DNA of 64,000 nt from UBA3700 sp963592135 (GCA_963592135.1 CAVAVP010000034.1:21729-85728); one strand, 5' to 3'; positions 36,001 through 44,734 are shown, numbered from the stretch's first letter. Notes: generated from the sequence alone by a model not told the origin. Numbers and translations are program-made.

Positions 36001-36789
36001 AAGGTTTTAATTCCAATTTTTCCAGGAACTACATCAGAATATGATATGCAAAAAGCTTTTGAAAGAGCAGGCGGGGAATGCAAACTTTTATTAATTAAAA
36101 ATAGAACAAAGCAAGATATTCAAGATTCTATAAATGAGTTTGCAAAAGAAATATCAACTTCTCAAATTTTAGCGCTTCCAGGCGGGTTTAGCGATTGTAA
36201 TAAGATGGATACATCAAAGTATATTGTTTCTATGTTTGAAAAAGATGAAATCAATGATGCTTTTATGGATTTAATTTATAAGAGAAATGGACTAGCCTTA
36301 GGTATAGGAAATGGGTTCCAAGCATTTGTAAAACTTGGTTTTATACCTTTTGGAGAATTAAAGCCTCAAGATCAAAAATCATCTAACTTTATTCAAAATG
36401 CAATAGGAAGACATGTATCTTCAATTGTCAGAACAAGAGTAGCTACAAATAAAACTCCATGGCTTATGGATTCAAACTTAAATAGTATTACAAATATTCC
36501 TATCTCTTGTGGTAATGGAAGATTTGTTACAACAGATGAAGAATTAGAATATATTTTAAAAGAAGGGTTAGTTGCAACTCAATATGTAGACAATCTAGGA
36601 GATGCAACGATGATTTCACCTTATAATCCTACAGGTTCAATTTATGCGATAGAAGGACTTATATCTCCAAATGGACATATCTTTGGTAAGATGGGTCATA
36701 ATGAAAGATATGATGATAATCTATATAAAAACATATATGGTGAGTTTGATATGGATATATTTAAATCTGGAGTAAAATATTTCGAATAA
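33070..36789 (+). CDS. purL: Phosphoribosylformylglycinamidine synthase (single-chain), glutaminase Cys replaced
   Basis: The 1239-residue protein matches the clostridial single-chain FGAM synthase, which converts FGAR to FGAM in purine synthesis using ATP and ammonia from glutamine. Start MIRRIFVEKKTAFDD, LWSDHCKHTTI, FGGASTGLAAAILDPLSGRS, GLAHEIYHEGYRAKR and GGKFGQTP mark the two PurM-like halves. The glutaminase domain spans about 985-1239 and keeps KMGHNER (His1210, Glu1212). The nucleophile elbow, normally GICNGFQ, reads GIGNGFQ, so residue 1080 is Gly (codon GGA). The oxyanion loop PGGFSDCNKMD (1037-1047) is also divergent. It may use free ammonia or another glutaminase. No Shine-Dalgarno precedes the ATG. 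The stop overlaps recX by 1 base. Confidence 0.88.
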   Translation: MIRRIFVEKKTAFDDKAYTLKEELEKTFLVDIEDLRIFYRYDIENLSEYAFNKSKDIIFYEPSLEECFVKFPGRGYRSFVVENINSNSDSKAINIKNCLNLMFIDEQPLVKTAVVYSISGVNDSEFDKIKKYIINPLSEKEGSIEEPDTLVDKVEKHVDLTYPDFIKYKNEEIKKIYDANEMVISFKDLLLIQDYFKSINRNPTETELKLIETLWSDHCKHTTINTNLRNLKINSDNPHIEKASKLYDKLFKEIYGEDSKKKRTLLDIGTIGLKKQLKSGKAKNIVDTLEKNACAIDVDVDVDGKNEKWIVMFNNKTCNTPTEIEPFGGASTGLAAAILDPLSGRSYAYQAMRISGAADPRQKISKIEDKIAPYYLSTKSINGHATYGSQVGIPTGLAHEIYHEGYRAKRLEADFVIGAVKKENIISEDVKEGDLIFIIGAKTTRVGTGAASAASKKTRDKKSSYFEGGDSIIGRALQRLFKNPEVTKIIKKCNDVSTGGLAVSLLEMAKNFDVNLNLVPVGEEGLTGTEIAISETQNRLIVTVEDKNAELFKKLANDENLNAVKIATITNSGLVRMFYNGDTVVNLTREFIDLYGENTVQDVVINENKLKYMNTPSSYSSELCKEKKYKEALFAELGRLNVCSQKGLIEACDSTINSSSIFMPYGGKFGQTPSLVMASKIPVDGQTDTATVASFGCYPLLSTKSPFVGSIYSIVTSLSKQIAAGVKLGNIKLSLQEYFKQLGNDENRWGEPVSALLGALYTQINLGVSVIGERDSMNGSFDKLDVPPTIISFACGVSKASKLISNCFIDKVSQKNIYQLHLKKDEYSVPDFDYIQKAYLAMSGAIDRGEVVACSVVEEGGAISATFKACMGNRIGTTWENINSEVFNPQFGDFIFQAGEDISAFNGLDVKLIAKINGTRTSSINGEEFKFGDAFDAFVEPLSSVYPISMKMEDEHISSLIYCIKNQGSLNLGIAKPKVLIPIFPGTTSEYDMQKAFERAGGECKLLLIKNRTKQDIQDSINEFAKEISTSQILALPGGFSDCNKMDTSKYIVSMFEKDEINDAFMDLIYKRNGLALGIGNGFQAFVKLGFIPFGELKPQDQKSSNFIQNAIGRHVSSIVRTRVATNKTPWLMDSNLNSITNIPISCGNGRFVTTDEELEYILKEGLVATQYVDNLGDATMISPYNPTGSIYAIEGLISPNGHIFGKMGHNERYDDNLYKNIYGEFDMDIFKSGVKYFE

Positions 36790-37409
36790 TGGCTAAAATA
36801 ACAGATATAAAAGTGCAAACAAAGAATAAAGAAAGATGCAACATTTACTTAGATGAAAATTATGTTTGCGCTCTTTCCATGATTGTAGTTATTCGAAATC
36901 GATTAATTATAGGCAATGAAATAACAGAGACAGAACTTGTAAATATAGCAATTGAATCAGATAAGGAAACTGCATTTGATTATGCTGTTAAATACATATG
37001 CACATACGTTCCCACGCAAAGACAATTAGAAAAAAAATTATATGAAAAAAAGTATGTTAAGCAAGTTGTAGATTATGTAATTGAAAAATGTAAAAAATAT
37101 GGTTATATTGATGATCTAAAATTTGCTAAAGCTTACGTATATCAAAATAGTTTAATAAAAGGTAAAATAAAATTAGAACAAGAACTATTACAAAAAGGTG
37201 TAAAACAAGAATATATAGATGAGGCTCTATCGGGGTACGAAGAAGGTGATGGTTGCATGGCAACAGCAAGAAAAAAAGCTGCCAATAAAGATTTATCTGA
37301 CCCAAAGCAATATGCGCAAGTTGTTAGATTTTTAACATATAGAGGATATGCGTGGGATTATGTAAAAGAATGCTTAGATAAGATAAAAAAGGAGCAAGAA
37401 GAAACATGA
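36789..37409 (+). CDS. recX: Regulatory protein RecX
   Basis: RecX binds RecA filaments and limits strand exchange. The 206-residue protein has the three-helix repeats of the family: ALSMIVVIRNRLI region, then AVKYICTYVPTQRQLEKKL and CKKYGYIDDLKFAKAYV, and ELLQKGVKQEYIDEAL. The C-terminal repeat has VVRFLTYRGYAWDYVKECL. The ATG overlaps the purL stop (TAATG), and the gene's own stop overlaps nnr by four bases (ATGA at 37406-37409). All three genes are therefore translationally chained, although their functions are unrelated. Confidence 0.9.
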   Translation: MAKITDIKVQTKNKERCNIYLDENYVCALSMIVVIRNRLIIGNEITETELVNIAIESDKETAFDYAVKYICTYVPTQRQLEKKLYEKKYVKQVVDYVIEKCKKYGYIDDLKFAKAYVYQNSLIKGKIKLEQELLQKGVKQEYIDEALSGYEEGDGCMATARKKAANKDLSDPKQYAQVVRFLTYRGYAWDYVKECLDKIKKEQEET

Positions 37410-38860
37410 TAGATTGTGTATCAATTGAACAAATGCGTAAGTTCGATAAAAATACAATAGATACCAAAATAAGTTCAGTGGATCTTATGCTTAAAGCGGC
37501 AAAATCTGTATATGATGAATTAGACAAAGATAAGATAATTTATATAATCTCGGGAAGTGGCAATAATGGTGGAGATGGTATTGCCTTAACTAAACTATTA
37601 GTAGACAGCGGTTATAAGCCAAGTCTATTTTTAATCTCTAATAAAGTTTCAAAAGATTCTGAATATTTTTTAAACCAAATACGTGATTATGAAAATATTT
37701 TTGATATATCTAAATGTGATTATAAGGCGGATATAATAGTAGATTGTATTCTTGGAACCGGATTTCACGGAATGGTTGAAGAACCAATTTTAAGTATAAT
37801 AAACAAGATTAATAAATCAAAAGCATATGTTGTATCAGTAGACATACCAAGTGGGCTTAATGGCAATAATGGAATTGATCAAAATTCAGTTAAAGCGGAT
37901 AAAACTATAGCTGTTCAATTTTATAAATATGGTCATTTTTTAAATGATGCTAAAGACTTTGTGGGTGAACTTGTTGTTAAAGATATAGGAATTGAAAAAA
38001 CAGAAAAAGTTGCAAAAATTATTGAGAAAAAAGATATAATTTTTCCAAAAAGAAAACAAAATACAAATAAGGGAGATTATGGCAAAGCCATAATTATTAG
38101 TGGTTGTAAAGACTATTATGGTGCAGTTAAACTTGCTAATATGGGGGTATCTGCACTACGAAGTGGAGCAGGACTTAACGTTATAGCAGTTCCATCGTCA
38201 ATGGCTCCAGTTTTAGGATTTTCAATTATAGAAAGCAGTGTAACACCTCTAAAAGAAAAAGATGGTAGCATTATATTTGATAAAGATGAGATAGATGACT
38301 TAATCTCAAAGGCTTCTAGCTTTGCTATCGGTATGGGAATGGGGAAAAGCAAAGAAAATAAGAAAATTATAGAATATATCTTGGAAAACTTTAATGGTCC
38401 TGTTTTAATTGATGCTGATGGATTAAATTCTCTTGATGGAGACTTAGAGGTTTTAAGGAGAGGTAAAAACGTAATTATAACTCCACATCCAAAGGAATTA
38501 TCTAGACTTATAAATGTAGAGGTAAGCAAAATTATAGACTCGCCAGTTGAGGTTGTTGAAAAACTTGCAATGATGGGAAATATTACAATTTTATATAAAG
38601 GTGCAACAACCATAATTGCTAATAAAAGTGAAACTTATTTTATGATAGATGGCTCTGCAAGTATGGCAAAAGGTGGGCAAGGTGACACTTTGTCTGGAGT
38701 AATTTTAGGACTTTTATCTCAAGGATTTTCGTCAATTATATCCACATATACTGGAGCATATCTTTGTGCTTGGGCTTCAAAAAAAAGTGAAAAGGAATTC
38801 TCGGAGTATGGGGTTTTGGCCTCTGATGTAGCACGTGAAATTGCCAATATAACAAAGTAA
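37406..38860 (+). CDS. nnr: Bifunctional NAD(P)H-hydrate epimerase and ADP-dependent dehydratase
   Basis: This enzyme repairs hydrated NADH and NADPH. Residues 1-205 form the YjeF_N epimerase domain (ISGSGNNGGDGIALTKLL, VDIPSGLNGNNG). Residues 215-484 form the ribokinase-like dehydratase domain (GDYGKAIIISG, IGMGMGKSKENKK, LIDADGLNSL, ITPHPKELSRL and KGGQGDTLSGVI, which carries the catalytic GxGD). The 484-residue length is that of the fused enzyme. It overlaps recX by four bases. It ends without a clear terminator before the sugar transporter. It forms an NAD-related theme with pncB (47108) and pnuC (59808). Confidence 0.92.
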   Translation: MIDCVSIEQMRKFDKNTIDTKISSVDLMLKAAKSVYDELDKDKIIYIISGSGNNGGDGIALTKLLVDSGYKPSLFLISNKVSKDSEYFLNQIRDYENIFDISKCDYKADIIVDCILGTGFHGMVEEPILSIINKINKSKAYVVSVDIPSGLNGNNGIDQNSVKADKTIAVQFYKYGHFLNDAKDFVGELVVKDIGIEKTEKVAKIIEKKDIIFPKRKQNTNKGDYGKAIIISGCKDYYGAVKLANMGVSALRSGAGLNVIAVPSSMAPVLGFSIIESSVTPLKEKDGSIIFDKDEIDDLISKASSFAIGMGMGKSKENKKIIEYILENFNGPVLIDADGLNSLDGDLEVLRRGKNVIITPHPKELSRLINVEVSKIIDSPVEVVEKLAMMGNITILYKGATTIIANKSETYFMIDGSASMAKGGQGDTLSGVILGLLSQGFSSIISTYTGAYLCAWASKKSEKEFSEYGVLASDVAREIANITK

Positions 38861-38958
38861 AATAAATTATTTAGTTGTTGTATTCTTTCTTGTCCTATGT
38901 TAATATTATTATGTTTAATATTTTAAAAATATTTTAAATAAAAAAGAGAGGGTTAATT

Positions 38959-40647
38959 ATGGCAAATTTTAAAGAGACAGTTAACAAGATGTTAGGTGTC
39001 GATCCTTCAAAGCCAGGTGAAATGCAAACAAAAGAAGTAATTTCATACTCAATTGCAGGATTTGGACAAAACATCATTTGTCAATTAGTAACTACATTCT
39101 TTATGTTCTATTTAACACAAGTCGTAGTTACAGAAGATTCAAGTATTATGTACCTTGCTTATATGTTCTTGTTTGCAAGATTATTTGATGCATTTAACGA
39201 TCCAATTATGGGAACTATAGTAGATAGAACAAAATCTAAATATGGTAAGATGAGACCTTACTTAAAGTATTCTCCAATACCTATTGCAATATTTACTGTT
39301 TTGTTATTTACAAGTATTCCTGGAATTAGTGAATCTGGAAAATTAGCATATTCTACAATTATCTATCTATGTTGGGGTATTGCTTATACATCAGTAGACG
39401 TTCCATATTGGGGATTAGCCTCATCTATGACTTCAGATACAGATAAAAGAAATACAATGTTAACAGTTGCACGTTTATTCTGTACAATTGGCTCTGGTTT
39501 AGTTTCTGTTGTTATACCTGTTATTACAGGTACATTTGATGAAAATACAACAAGACAAACAATGCAAATCACATATCTTGTAATTGCTGTTGTTTCTGTT
39601 TTGATTGCTGTTCCTCCATTTTTTATTGGATTTAAAAATACAAAAGAAAGATTCTATGATGATGAAGCAAATAAGACTTCGTTGGGACATAACGTTAAGT
39701 TATTATTTAAAAACTTCCCAATTTTATTAATGATTGCAATTGGTGTAGTTGGTTCATTAAGAACAATCTATATGACAACAGCTTTATACTACGCTCAAGT
39801 TAACTTAGGAAATACAGCACTTGCTTCAATTATGTTCCTACTTGTAGTTCCAGGCGGTTTAGCTGCAACATTATTGACACCATTCCTTTCTAAAAAGTTT
39901 GGTAAGAGAAATGTATTCTTAGTTTCTCACTTAATTGGTGGTGTATTACTTGTAGTTCTATACTTTATTGGTTTACCATCAGATGGTACATCGTTAGCTT
40001 CTCAAATTGCTTTCTACATTATCATTATCTTAGCAGGTATCCCATCAGGCTTCTCTAATATCATGACTTACTCAATGATTGGTGATTCTATCGATTACCT
40101 TGAAGATAAGACGGGTGAAAGAGCAGAAGGTATTTGTTTCTCTATGCAAACATTTATTTCTAAAATAGGTATGGCTTTGACAGCTTTCGTAACACTTCTA
40201 GTTTTAGGTGCTTCAGGTTATGCCGTTGTTGCATCTGGTGCTAGTATCGTAGATGATGCAGGTAATGTAATTCCAGAAATTGCTAATACGTTAGCAACAG
40301 TTAAGAAAAATATTTGGATGGTTACAACACTTGCTTGCGGTTTATCTATGGCTGCATGTGCAATACCTCTATTCTTCTATAACTTTACAGAAAAGAAACA
40401 AGCTGATGCAGTTGCAAGAGTTGCTGCAAGAAAGGCTGGTTTAACAGTTGCTCCTAATGCAACAAAAGAAGAAGTTGAAGCTATGATGGCTGATGCTACT
40501 GTTGTAGAAGCAGCTTTAGAAAATGCTGAAGCTAATGATATCGTAACAGCAATTGAAGAGCAAGAACAAACAGTTGAAGTTGCTTTAGAAAAAACAGTAG
40601 ATTCAGCTGAAGATACAAAAGAAGATTCTCAAGAATCTAATGATTAA
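38959..40647 (+). CDS. GPH-family sugar:cation symporter with acidic C-terminal tail
   Basis: The 562-residue protein is a glycoside-pentoside-hexuronide symporter (MelB/LacS-like) of the major facilitator group, with about 12 helices. Family segments are YSIAGFGQNIICQLVTTFFM, FARLFDAFNDPIMGTIVDRTKSKYGKMRPYLK (in parts), YWGLASSMTSDTDKRN and MIGDSIDYLEDKTGERAEG. The core ends at about residue 470. The remaining 90 residues are a soluble tail rich in Ala, Glu and Thr, with no IIA-type His motif, unlike LacS. Galactosides are the likely substrate given galT and galK nearby; that is inference. The upstream site is GAGAGGG. Confidence 0.88.
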   Translation: MANFKETVNKMLGVDPSKPGEMQTKEVISYSIAGFGQNIICQLVTTFFMFYLTQVVVTEDSSIMYLAYMFLFARLFDAFNDPIMGTIVDRTKSKYGKMRPYLKYSPIPIAIFTVLLFTSIPGISESGKLAYSTIIYLCWGIAYTSVDVPYWGLASSMTSDTDKRNTMLTVARLFCTIGSGLVSVVIPVITGTFDENTTRQTMQITYLVIAVVSVLIAVPPFFIGFKNTKERFYDDEANKTSLGHNVKLLFKNFPILLMIAIGVVGSLRTIYMTTALYYAQVNLGNTALASIMFLLVVPGGLAATLLTPFLSKKFGKRNVFLVSHLIGGVLLVVLYFIGLPSDGTSLASQIAFYIIIILAGIPSGFSNIMTYSMIGDSIDYLEDKTGERAEGICFSMQTFISKIGMALTAFVTLLVLGASGYAVVASGASIVDDAGNVIPEIANTLATVKKNIWMVTTLACGLSMAACAIPLFFYNFTEKKQADAVARVAARKAGLTVAPNATKEEVEAMMADATVVEAALENAEANDIVTAIEEQEQTVEVALEKTVDSAEDTKEDSQESND

Positions 40648-40665
40648 TTAAAAAAAAATAAGGGA

Positions 40666-40693
40666 TTTGCCGTCTATGCATATAGGCGGCAAA
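40666..40693 (+). other. 12-bp hairpin between the GPH gene and dnaX
   Basis: TTTGCCGTCTAT/ATAGGCGGCAAA (one T-G wobble) closes the loop GCAT. No T-run follows on the plus strand (TTAAG). It may be a weak terminator, an RNA end or a 5'-UTR element of dnaX, whose ATG is 14 bases downstream. Confidence 0.5.
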
Positions 40694-40707
40694 TTAAGTA
40701 TTTATAA

Positions 40708-42195
40708 ATGGCATACACATCACTATATAGAAGATTTAGACCCCAAACATTTGATGCAATGATAGGACAAGAGCATATACGTAAAACTTTACGTAATACT
40801 ATTGCAACTAGAAATATTGCTCATGCTTATTTATTTACGGGAACAAGAGGCACTGGTAAAACCTCTACAGCAAAAATTTTCGCTAGAGCAATTAATTGTT
40901 TAAATCCACTTGAAGACGGATCTCCTTGCGGAGTATGTAAATGTTGCGAAAAACTTTCTAATCCTGAGAATATGGACATAATTGAAATTGATGCTGCTTC
41001 TAATAATAGTGTTGATGGTATAAGAAATATTTCAGATAAGGCAAATTATACACCTACTATAGGAAAATACAGAGTGTATATAGTAGATGAAGTACACATG
41101 TTGTCAAAAGCTGCTTTTAATGCGTTTTTAAAAACTCTTGAAGAGCCACCTGAGCATGTAGTATTTATTTTGGCCACTACGGATATTCAAAAAATTCCAG
41201 CAACAATTTTATCTCGTTGTATTCGTTTTGATTTTAGATTAATTTCTAAAGAAGATTTGACTCAACATTTAACAAATATTTTTAATGAGATAGGAGTTAA
41301 AGCTGAGCAAGAAGCAATAATGGCAATAGCAGAATCAGGGAATGGTTCTGTAAGAGATGCATTGTCTGTTGCGGATATGGTTATATCTTACTGTGGTAAT
41401 AAAGAGATTGAATATAAGGATGTTCTAGAAGTTTTAGGGGCCTCAAGTCCAGATAAAATTGTAGAACTTTGTGATTATATAGTATCAGGTGATATATCTG
41501 AAGCGTTATCTCTTGCCAATTCGCTTGTTAATTTAGGTAAGAATGTAGGAGTACTTGCGGATGATATTGCCAAAATGTTAAATAATTTTATGTTTGTTAG
41601 AAACTGCCAAGATGCAAAAAATATGCTTGGGCTTCCAGTTGAACTTTATAGAAAAATAAAGGATGCAGCAATGCCTACAACAAACTTTAGAATTACAAGA
41701 GCAATAGACATTTTTGCTGATGTTCAAAATTCTTTAAAATATTCATCAATTTCTAAAGTTATTCTTGAAACAGCAATTGCTAAAGCTTGTGATACAGCAG
41801 CGTCACTAGACACTACATCGGTAATAAAAAGACTACTTGAACTTGAAGCATTTAAGCGTTCTGCTCAAGGAGCTTCACTTCCAGAGGGTACAATATTAAA
41901 TGGTCAATTAGTATGGGGTAATGTATTAACTCAATTGAATGACGATAAAAGATTTATAGTAGAGTATACCGTAGCTGCAAAAATTAAAAAGGATGAAGTT
42001 TACATAAAAGATAAAATACTTTATGTATCTGTTCATAACAAGGCTGTCTATGATGAACTTAGCAAATATAGTGATTTCTTTACAAGATTTATAAAGAAAG
42101 ATTATATGGAGATTACAAAAGTTGAATTTAACTACATTGTAGACGAAAAACAAGAAAATATTGAAAAAGTAAAGAATTTATTCAAAGGAGAATAA
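40708..42195 (+). CDS. dnaX: DNA polymerase III subunit gamma/tau
   Basis: DnaX is the ATPase of the clamp loader. The start MAYTSLYRRFRPQTFDAMIGQ is canonical. Walker A is GTRGTGKTST (near residue 45). The zinc module has the Cys set CLNPLEDGSPCGVCKCC. Walker B and sensor follow in YIVDEVHMLSKAAFNAFLK and LSRCIRFDF. At 495 residues it is short next to B. subtilis DnaX (about 560), so the tau-type C-terminus is reduced. The ATG has no Shine-Dalgarno, only a hairpin upstream. It begins the conserved dnaX-ebfC-recR set. Confidence 0.95.
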   Translation: MAYTSLYRRFRPQTFDAMIGQEHIRKTLRNTIATRNIAHAYLFTGTRGTGKTSTAKIFARAINCLNPLEDGSPCGVCKCCEKLSNPENMDIIEIDAASNNSVDGIRNISDKANYTPTIGKYRVYIVDEVHMLSKAAFNAFLKTLEEPPEHVVFILATTDIQKIPATILSRCIRFDFRLISKEDLTQHLTNIFNEIGVKAEQEAIMAIAESGNGSVRDALSVADMVISYCGNKEIEYKDVLEVLGASSPDKIVELCDYIVSGDISEALSLANSLVNLGKNVGVLADDIAKMLNNFMFVRNCQDAKNMLGLPVELYRKIKDAAMPTTNFRITRAIDIFADVQNSLKYSSISKVILETAIAKACDTAASLDTTSVIKRLLELEAFKRSAQGASLPEGTILNGQLVWGNVLTQLNDDKRFIVEYTVAAKIKKDEVYIKDKILYVSVHNKAVYDELSKYSDFFTRFIKKDYMEITKVEFNYIVDEKQENIEKVKNLFKGE

Positions 42196-42199
42196 GATT

Positions 42200-42532
42200 A
42201 TGGGATTTGGACCTTATAGAGGCGGTGGCGGCATGGGTAACATGCAACAAATTATGAAGCAAGCACAACAAATGCAAGCTAAGATGCAACAAGCACAAGA
42301 AGAATTAAAAGAATTAGAAGTTACAGGTTCTGCTTCATCTATGGTTGAAGTTAAAATGACATGTGATGGTAAATTAACTGGAGTTTCTATAAAGAAGGAA
42401 GCAGTTGATCCTGATGATGTAGAAATGTTAGAAGATTTAATTGTTGCTGCATTTAATGATGCTCAAAATAAAGTTGAAGAACAAAAGAATGAAAAGTTAG
42501 GCCAATTTGGTGGTTTAGGCGGTTTAATCTAA
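42200..42532 (+). CDS. ebfC: YbaB/EbfC-family nucleoid-associated protein
   Basis: The 110-residue DNA-binding protein has a Gly-rich start (MGFGPYRGGGGMGNMQQ), a Gln/Met-rich amphipathic helix (MKQAQQMQAKMQQAQEEL), then the conserved beta region (VTGSASSMVEVKMTCDGKL) and DPDDVEMLEDLIVAAFNDA. The family coats DNA and is almost always encoded between dnaX and recR, as here. AAGGAGAAT lies in front of the ATG. It ends 1 bp before recR. Confidence 0.95.
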   Translation: MGFGPYRGGGGMGNMQQIMKQAQQMQAKMQQAQEELKELEVTGSASSMVEVKMTCDGKLTGVSIKKEAVDPDDVEMLEDLIVAAFNDAQNKVEEQKNEKLGQFGGLGGLI

Positions 42533-42533
42533 T

Positions 42534-43118
42534 ATGTCACAAATAGAATCTTTAGACAATCTAGTAGCGCAATTTACAAAATTGCCATCAGTAGGAGTTA
42601 AAACTGCTCAAAGATATGCTTATTCAATTATAAACATGTCAAAAGAAGAAGTTGAAAGGTTTTCTACGGCACTAATTGATGCAAAAGAGAAAATTCATTA
42701 TTGCAGAACTTGCGGAAACTATACAGATTTAGATGAATGCGAAATTTGCAAAACAAGAGATAAATCCATAATTTGTGTAGTAAAAGACCCAAAAGATATT
42801 GCAGCATTTGAAAAGATTCGTGATTATAAAGGAGTTTACCATGTACTACATGGTACTATATCTCCATTATCTGGCATAGGTCCTGATGATATTCATATAA
42901 AGGAACTACTTAAAAGACTTGATGGCGTAAAGGAAGTTATTATGGCTACAAATCCAGATGTAGAAGGTGAGGTTACTGCAAACTATATAGCTAAACTTTT
43001 AAAACCTCTTGGGATTAAAGTTACAAGACTAGCATCAGGCGTATCGATGGGGTCAGATATAGAGTATACGGACGAAGTTACATTATCTAGAGCTTTAACA
43101 GATAGAAAAGAAATTTAA
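42534..43118 (+). CDS. recR: Recombination mediator protein RecR
   Basis: RecR works with RecF and RecO in loading RecA at gaps. The 194-residue protein has an N-terminal helix-hairpin-helix (LPSVGVKTAQRYAYSII), a C4 zinc finger (CRTCGNYTDLDECEIC, residues 57-72) and a Toprim domain (IICVVKDPKDIAAFEK, VIMATNPDVEGEVTA). The C-terminal TRLASGVSMGSDIEY is family-typical. The start follows ebfC by 1 bp without a Shine-Dalgarno, implying coupling. A strong two-way terminator follows. Confidence 0.96.
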   Translation: MSQIESLDNLVAQFTKLPSVGVKTAQRYAYSIINMSKEEVERFSTALIDAKEKIHYCRTCGNYTDLDECEICKTRDKSIICVVKDPKDIAAFEKIRDYKGVYHVLHGTISPLSGIGPDDIHIKELLKRLDGVKEVIMATNPDVEGEVTANYIAKLLKPLGIKVTRLASGVSMGSDIEYTDEVTLSRALTDRKEI

Positions 43119-43134
43119 AAAAAGAAGAATAAAA

Positions 43135-43181
43135 ATAGGGATTACTTGAAATGTTTTTCAAATAATCCCTATATTTTTTTT
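43135..43181. terminator. Bidirectional terminator between recR and galT
   Basis: A 16-nt stem ATAGGGATTACTTGAA/TTCAAATAATCCCTAT with one mismatch is flanked by an A-rich run on the left and eight T on the right. It serves convergent recR and galT. Confidence 0.93.
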
Positions 43182-43192
43182 GTTTTAATTAA

Positions 43193-44734
43193 TTAGAATT
43201 TTGAAAGGCCTAAACCTTCTTCCATAAATTTATTAAAGGCTTTTTGTCCTTTTGCAGTGTTTTTAAATACTGCTGTATCGTTTAAGATTTCTTCACAAGT
43301 TTTATTAACAAAGTTTCTAACAACAATATCTGCTTTAGATTTTGTTATATTTACTCCGTTATCGTTAACAAGTTGAGATATCATACCTAAATGTTTAGAT
43401 AGAGAATTGTTAGGATCTGCTAATTTTTCAAGATTTAAAGGTGTTTTTCCGGTTAAATAATCTTTGATTTGTTCAAACTCATTTTTTAATCTTCCAGGAA
43501 GAATGAATAATCCCATAGCTTCAATTAAGCCGATTCCTTCTTTCTTAATATTATGGTGTTCAGGATGAGCATGGAAAATGCCATCTGGATATTTTTCATT
43601 TGTTCTATTATTTCTTAAAATTAAATCTAATGTGTAAACCCCTTGTTCAAGACGTGCTATAGGTGTAATTGCATTATGAAGTTCTGTTGTCTTGCAAATT
43701 ATATCAGCTGATTCGTCTGAATAGTTTTGCCACTTGTTTAGTACAATTTCAGCGACTTTTAATGCATTTTCTTTGTTTTTAGATTCAATATGTACAACAG
43801 AGTTATACCAATCTTGAATATATATTTGTACATCTTTAAAGTCAATATGTTCGTATCTTTCTCTATGTCCGGCTTTAAATAGAGGTAATACTTTAGCTCC
43901 ACCTTGATAGTGGTCATGAGTTAAAATTGAACCACCTACAATTGGAAGCGATGCATTAGAACCTAAGAAATAATGAGGGAATAAATCTACAAAATCAAGT
44001 AGTCTTTTAAATGTTTCTTTAGTTACATTCATTGGTCGATGTTCATTGCAAAGAGCAATTAAATGTTCACTAAAATATTGATAAGGGCTATATTGCATAG
44101 ACCAATTTTCATTATTTAATTGAATTGGTATTGTTCGCAAAGTTTGTCTTGCAGGCCAAGATAAAGAACCAGCAAAACCAATATTTTCTAGACAAAGCAT
44201 GCAAGCAGGATATCCTGTTTTTGGCTTAGACTTTTCAAGAGCTATTTGTTTTGGATCCTTCTCTGGTTTAGATAAGTTGATTGTGATACCAATTTCTCCA
44301 ATTTTTCCTTTGTAATCCCATTTAATATTTTTTGAAATATCTGGAACTCTTATATAATTTGAAGCTTTACATGTATTGAAAAACCAAGTAGTTGCTGCTT
44401 CAATTCCGTTATCTGAGGCTATTAAATCAAACTTGTCAATTGTTTGAGATGGAGTTAGAGAAACAAGACCAAAAACTCTTGTTTCAAATCTTATTTTCTC
44501 GTTTTCTTCAATAAGTTTATTTTCAAGTACATACTCAACAATTTTATCTATTACATCTTCTTGGAAATTTTTAGGATAACTTGTGGATTTTTCCTTGGCA
44601 GGTATATCTAATTTGAATAAATCAAGTAGTGCATTTTGGGCAAAATAGAAATCCTCGTCTCTTAAGGATAGGTTTTCTTTTGCAAAACATAATAATTCAG
44701 ATAATTTTATTTTTAATTCTTCTTGTGAAATCAT
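43193..44734 (-). CDS. galT: UDP-glucose--hexose-1-phosphate uridylyltransferase (Firmicutes class)
   Basis: GalT exchanges UMP between UDP-glucose and galactose-1-phosphate in the Leloir pathway. The 513-residue length and sequence mark the long Firmicutes class: PACMLCLENIGFAGSLSWPAR, SLPIVGGSILTHDHYQGG (the His-X-His active site region), RNNRTNEKYPDGIFHAHPEHHN and GRLKNEF. The ATG has GAGG upstream on its strand. It is divergent from galK, from which it is separated by 147 bp containing two promoters. UDP-galactose epimerase (galE) is not in the window. Confidence 0.95.
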   Translation of the reverse strand: MISQEELKIKLSELLCFAKENLSLRDEDFYFAQNALLDLFKLDIPAKEKSTSYPKNFQEDVIDKIVEYVLENKLIEENEKIRFETRVFGLVSLTPSQTIDKFDLIASDNGIEAATTWFFNTCKASNYIRVPDISKNIKWDYKGKIGEIGITINLSKPEKDPKQIALEKSKPKTGYPACMLCLENIGFAGSLSWPARQTLRTIPIQLNNENWSMQYSPYQYFSEHLIALCNEHRPMNVTKETFKRLLDFVDLFPHYFLGSNASLPIVGGSILTHDHYQGGAKVLPLFKAGHRERYEHIDFKDVQIYIQDWYNSVVHIESKNKENALKVAEIVLNKWQNYSDESADIICKTTELHNAITPIARLEQGVYTLDLILRNNRTNEKYPDGIFHAHPEHHNIKKEGIGLIEAMGLFILPGRLKNEFEQIKDYLTGKTPLNLEKLADPNNSLSKHLGMISQLVNDNGVNITKSKADIVVRNFVNKTCEEILNDTAVFKNTAKGQKAFNKFMEEGLGLSKF

